The notes under the pieces: model-generated
What the model saw: the letters and a program-made list of their open reading frames with translations, nothing else
Told to the model about the DNA's origin: nothing
The model's database searches: none
Source of the DNA: Bryobacterales bacterium
GTDB taxonomy: Bacteria > Acidobacteriota > Terriglobia > Bryobacterales > Bryobacteraceae
DNA: 16,778 nt
Assembly (NCBI GenBank): GCA_003139735.1
Contig: PLGA01000085.1
Coordinates: 1-16,778 of the forward strand
Reading direction: 5' to 3'
Position numbers and translations under genes: made by a program
In this document: piece by piece, positions 14,330-16,778 of the stretch
Position numbering within the stretch: position 1 is the first letter of the stretch
How the letters are laid out: each line of letters opens with the position of its first letter

Positions 14330-16306
14330 TTGACTCCAACCCAGACGGAACGTCCATTTCGCTTCACGACGCCTCTCGGCGACGACGCCCTGCTGCTTGA
14401 GAGCTTCACCGGCCTAGAGCGCGTCTCTACGCCCTATCGCTTCATCCTGCAACTGCTGTCGGACAATCCCAACATCGATATGCAGGCTTTGCTTACGAAG
14501 CCCGCAACCTTATTCATCAAGCTGGAGGACCAATCCGAACGGAGCATCCACGGGATCCTGAACCGCATGAAACTGGTGGAATCGGGCGCGGATGGCATGG
14601 CGAGGTACGAGGCCGAAATGGTCCCCTGGTTTTGGCTCCTCACCCTCTACTCCAATTGCCGCATTTTCCAGAACAAATCGGTCACCGACATTGTCGAAGC
14701 GATCTTTCAGGACCGCGGCTTCCACGACTATCAGCTCAAGACCCAGGCAACCTATGAGCCTCGCGAATACTGTGTGCAATATCGCGAGACCGACTTCAAC
14801 TTCGTTTCCCGCCTCCTGGAGGATGAGGGTATCTTCTATTACTTCGAGCAGACCGCCGACAAGCACACGCTGGTGCTGGCCGACGATAAGCTCGCCTTCA
14901 AGGCCTGCCCTCACAAACCCAATGCCCGCTATACGCCGTCTCTGGGAGGCCGCCTCGATGAGGACACCGTCCTCACCGTCGAAGAGGAACACAAAGTAAC
15001 TACCGGGATTGCTTCGCTGGCGGACTACGACTTTGAGAAGCCCAACACCCGCCTGTATGCCACTCTTTCCGGCAGCGAACCTGCCGAGTACTACGATTAT
15101 CCCGGCAAATACAGCACCTTGGACGATGGCGACCGCTACGCCAGGCTTCGTCTGGAAGAGCGCGAAGTGGAACTCGTGACCGTGCGCGGCAAGAGCAACT
15201 GCATGGGCTTCGAGTGCGGCTATAAGTTCACCTTGGAGGAGCACTTCCGCGACGCGGCCAACAAGGATTATACGCTGATCGCGCTCCACCACAGTGGCAA
15301 GAACACCAGTTACAGCGCCGGCAAGCCGGAGCCGTTTGATTACGCCAATGAGTTCGAAGCCATTCCCAATTCGGCGCCCTTCCGGCCGCCGCGCCTGGCC
15401 CGCAAGCCCGTAATTGCCAGCACGCAGACCGCGGTCGTGGTCGGCAAGTCCGGCGAAGAGATCTGGACCGACAAGTATAGCCGCGTCGTCGTGCAGTTCT
15501 TCTGGGACCGGGAAGGAACGGACGACGAGAAAAGCTCCTGCTGGGTCCGCGTCGCCCAAGGCTGGGCCGGGAAACAGTGGGGATCCATCTACATCCCGCG
15601 CATCGGCCAGGAGGTCGTGGTTAGTTTTCTCGAGGGCGACCCGGATCGCCCCCTGATCACCGGGTCGGTTTACAACGCCGACCAGATGCCCCCGTACACG
15701 CTGCCCGACGACCAGACCAGGAGCACCGTCAAATCGAATAGTTCCAAGGGCGGCGGCGGTTCGAACGAGATCCGCCTGGAAGACAAGACGAGCAGCGAGC
15801 AGATTTACGTTCATGGCCAGAAGGACCTCGACATTGTCATCGAGAACGATCGCATGGAGTCGATCAAGCGGGACCGGCATCTCATCGTCGCGCGCGACAA
15901 GCTGGAGCAAGTCAAGCAGGACAGTCACATCAATATCACCCAGGACCGGATTGAGAGCATTGGCCGCAACCTCAACGTGTCAATCCAAGGAAAAGCCTCG
16001 GTCAAGATCACCGGTTCGAACTCCCTGGCTGTGACCGGCGACGTGATCGAGCAGTTTAGCGGCAACCATAGCAGCCAGGTGACCCAGAACCTCTACCTGA
16101 AAGGCTTGCAGGTGGTGATCGAAGCGGAAGTCGGCCTCACCCTGGTGGTGGGCGGCAACTTCATCACAATCGACGCTGCGGGAGTTGCGATTATGGGAAC
16201 AATGGTGCAGATCAACAGCGGCGGAGCCGCGCTCTCCGGCTCGCCGGGTTCGCTGCAGTCGCCCAATTCGCCGACCGCTGCCAGCGAGCCCGATAATACC
16301 GATTGA
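14330..16306 (+). CDS. vgrG: T6SS spike protein VgrG (TssI)
   Basis: The product is 658 aa. The start is TTG at 14330. In this frame the clpV stop (14279-14281) is the only upstream limit and there is no ATG before the conserved FRFTTPLGDDALLLESFTGL, so TTG is the best choice. The gp27-like base (about 1-360) includes ALLTKPATLFIKLED, REYCVQYRETDFNFVSRLLE and DEGIFYYFEQ. A gp5-like OB domain (about 367-455) has SRVVVQFFWDREG, GSIYIPRIGQEVVVSFLEGD and PDRPLITGSVYNADQMPPY. A beta-helix of short repeats (about 470-625) ends with GTMVQINSGGAALSG. Only about 20 low-complexity residues follow, so there is no fused effector domain. Trimers form the puncturing tip and usually carry a PAAR protein and cargo. 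The next gene begins 1 bp after its stop. Confidence 0.96.
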   Translation: MTPTQTERPFRFTTPLGDDALLLESFTGLERVSTPYRFILQLLSDNPNIDMQALLTKPATLFIKLEDQSERSIHGILNRMKLVESGADGMARYEAEMVPWFWLLTLYSNCRIFQNKSVTDIVEAIFQDRGFHDYQLKTQATYEPREYCVQYRETDFNFVSRLLEDEGIFYYFEQTADKHTLVLADDKLAFKACPHKPNARYTPSLGGRLDEDTVLTVEEEHKVTTGIASLADYDFEKPNTRLYATLSGSEPAEYYDYPGKYSTLDDGDRYARLRLEEREVELVTVRGKSNCMGFECGYKFTLEEHFRDAANKDYTLIALHHSGKNTSYSAGKPEPFDYANEFEAIPNSAPFRPPRLARKPVIASTQTAVVVGKSGEEIWTDKYSRVVVQFFWDREGTDDEKSSCWVRVAQGWAGKQWGSIYIPRIGQEVVVSFLEGDPDRPLITGSVYNADQMPPYTLPDDQTRSTVKSNSSKGGGGSNEIRLEDKTSSEQIYVHGQKDLDIVIENDRMESIKRDRHLIVARDKLEQVKQDSHINITQDRIESIGRNLNVSIQGKASVKITGSNSLAVTGDVIEQFSGNHSSQVTQNLYLKGLQVVIEAEVGLTLVVGGNFITIDAAGVAIMGTMVQINSGGAALSGSPGSLQSPNSPTAASEPDNTD

Positions 16307-16307
16307 A

Positions 16308-16778
16308 ATGGGACCGACTACGCCAGTCGCCGCGCCTCCCATTACCGCCGAATATGCAACCGCCCTGCAGCCGGCCGCCCCCAACGCCGCGCCGGTGCAG
16401 TCGGCCTTTCGCTTCTGCCGCGGCGCCGGCGGACAGACGCGCGTCGATTCCGGCAACACATCCGTGATCTCAAACCCGGCCGCCGGGCAGACCATTCTGC
16501 TCGACCACGTCAAGAAGACAGCCACCGTTCAGCAGATTCTTCCACCGCCGCCCGGGCTTCCCGCTATGCCAAAGCCGCCCGCATTGCCGGGCGCGCACGC
16601 CGTTCCCAAAGCGCCCAACGTGCAAGTGCAGGATCTGGGCAAGAGCGTCATCCAGGGCCAGGCAGTGGAGGGGAAGCGCTTCCTGATTCCGCCGCCGCCA
16701 CCGCTGCCGGGGCTTCCCGCTATGCCGAAGCCGCCCGCATTACCGGGCGTGCCTCAAGCTCCCAAGCCGCCCGGCGCG
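16308..16778 (+). CDS. Proline-rich protein of unknown function coupled to vgrG (3'-truncated by the window)
   Basis: The ATG at 16308 starts 1 bp after the vgrG stop, and 157 codons run open to the window edge. The N-terminal 30 residues are Ala/Pro-rich and show no Sec signal or membrane helix. Residues near 32-75 form a compact segment (FRFCRGAGGQTRVDSG, then TSVISNP and TILLDHVKKTATVQ). Two proline-rich blocks (about 78-95 and 127-147) share GLPAMPKPPALPG and flank a short segment, VQDLGKSVIQGQAVEGKRF (about 103-125). Prolines make up 34 of the 157 residues. The 'LDH..KTA' and 'LGK..I.G..VEG.R' patterns recall exported acidobacterial proteins of unknown function; that likeness is from memory and untested. 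The position directly after vgrG suggests a cargo, adaptor or effector. No known toxin, PAAR or chaperone motif is visible. The frame, codon use and coupling make it a likely real gene; the function is unknown. Confidence 0.75.
   Translation, partial: MGPTTPVAAPPITAEYATALQPAAPNAAPVQSAFRFCRGAGGQTRVDSGNTSVISNPAAGQTILLDHVKKTATVQQILPPPPGLPAMPKPPALPGAHAVPKAPNVQVQDLGKSVIQGQAVEGKRFLIPPPPPLPGLPAMPKPPALPGVPQAPKPPGA
16554..16749 (+). repeat. 40-nt direct repeat pair encoding GLPAMPKPPALPG
   Basis: Positions 16554-16593 and 16710-16749 match at 38 of 40 bases. The two copies start 156 nt (52 codons) apart and lie in the same frame. Both differences are silent third-base changes (Pro CCA/CCG and Leu TTG/TTA). 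The copies encode identical proline-rich segments in the last ORF. This fits an internal duplication kept by selection on the protein, or recent copying. Confidence 0.7.

Noticed and set aside
14510..15928. 472-codon open frame on the - strand opposite vgrG
   Set aside because: It lies entirely inside vgrG, resembles no family, and is a mirror of strong + strand codon bias.
16238..16303. C-terminal effector extension on VgrG
   Set aside because: Only about 20 Ser/Pro/Asn-rich residues follow the end of the beta-helix (QINSGGAALSG), too few for a domain.

Overview
The window is a GC-rich, densely packed stretch of bacterial chromosome with every supported gene on the + strand. It is dominated by one type VI secretion system (T6SS) operon. 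The codon bias, the bacterial GT41 (SPINDLY/OGT-like) glycosyltransferase beside the T6SS, and the style of the last proline-rich protein remind me of Acidobacteriota (Solibacter/Bryobacter-like). That taxonomic guess is inference; no marker gene is present to prove it. I see no tRNA, rRNA, CRISPR array, insertion sequence or attachment site, and no gene-free stretch longer than about 125 bp.

Layout. (1) 2-1462: the 3' part of a TPR plus O-GlcNAc-transferase-type (GT41) protein whose N-terminus lies before the window. (2) 1567-3033: a class I SAM methyltransferase with an NPPF motif and a C-terminal winged-helix/PqqD-like tail. (3) 3034-3156: an intergenic region with a good sigma70-type promoter (TTGACG, 18 bp, TATAGT) reading into the T6SS genes. 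(4) 3157-16306: tssB, tssC, hcp (tssD), tagJ, tssA, tssE, tssF, tssG, clpV (tssH), vgrG (tssI). Most junctions overlap or lie within 15 bp, so this looks like one transcript. (5) 16308-end: an open reading frame that starts 1 bp after the vgrG stop and runs off the window. It encodes a proline-rich protein without a signal peptide.

How the genes work together. TssB and TssC form the contractile sheath, Hcp the inner tube, and VgrG the spike. TssE, TssF and TssG are baseplate parts. TssA primes and caps tube/sheath growth. ClpV recycles the contracted sheath, and TagJ links ClpV to TssB. The membrane complex and its connector (TssJ, TssK, TssL, TssM), a PAAR tip and the usual regulators (FHA, kinase, phosphatase) are not in the window, so they must be downstream or elsewhere for the system to work.

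The item most worth attention is the proline-rich ORF coupled to vgrG. Its position is that of a cargo, adaptor or effector gene, and I do not recognise it as a described T6SS family. It carries a near-perfect 40-nt direct repeat. The rest is a complete-looking, canonical sheath/tube/baseplate operon.
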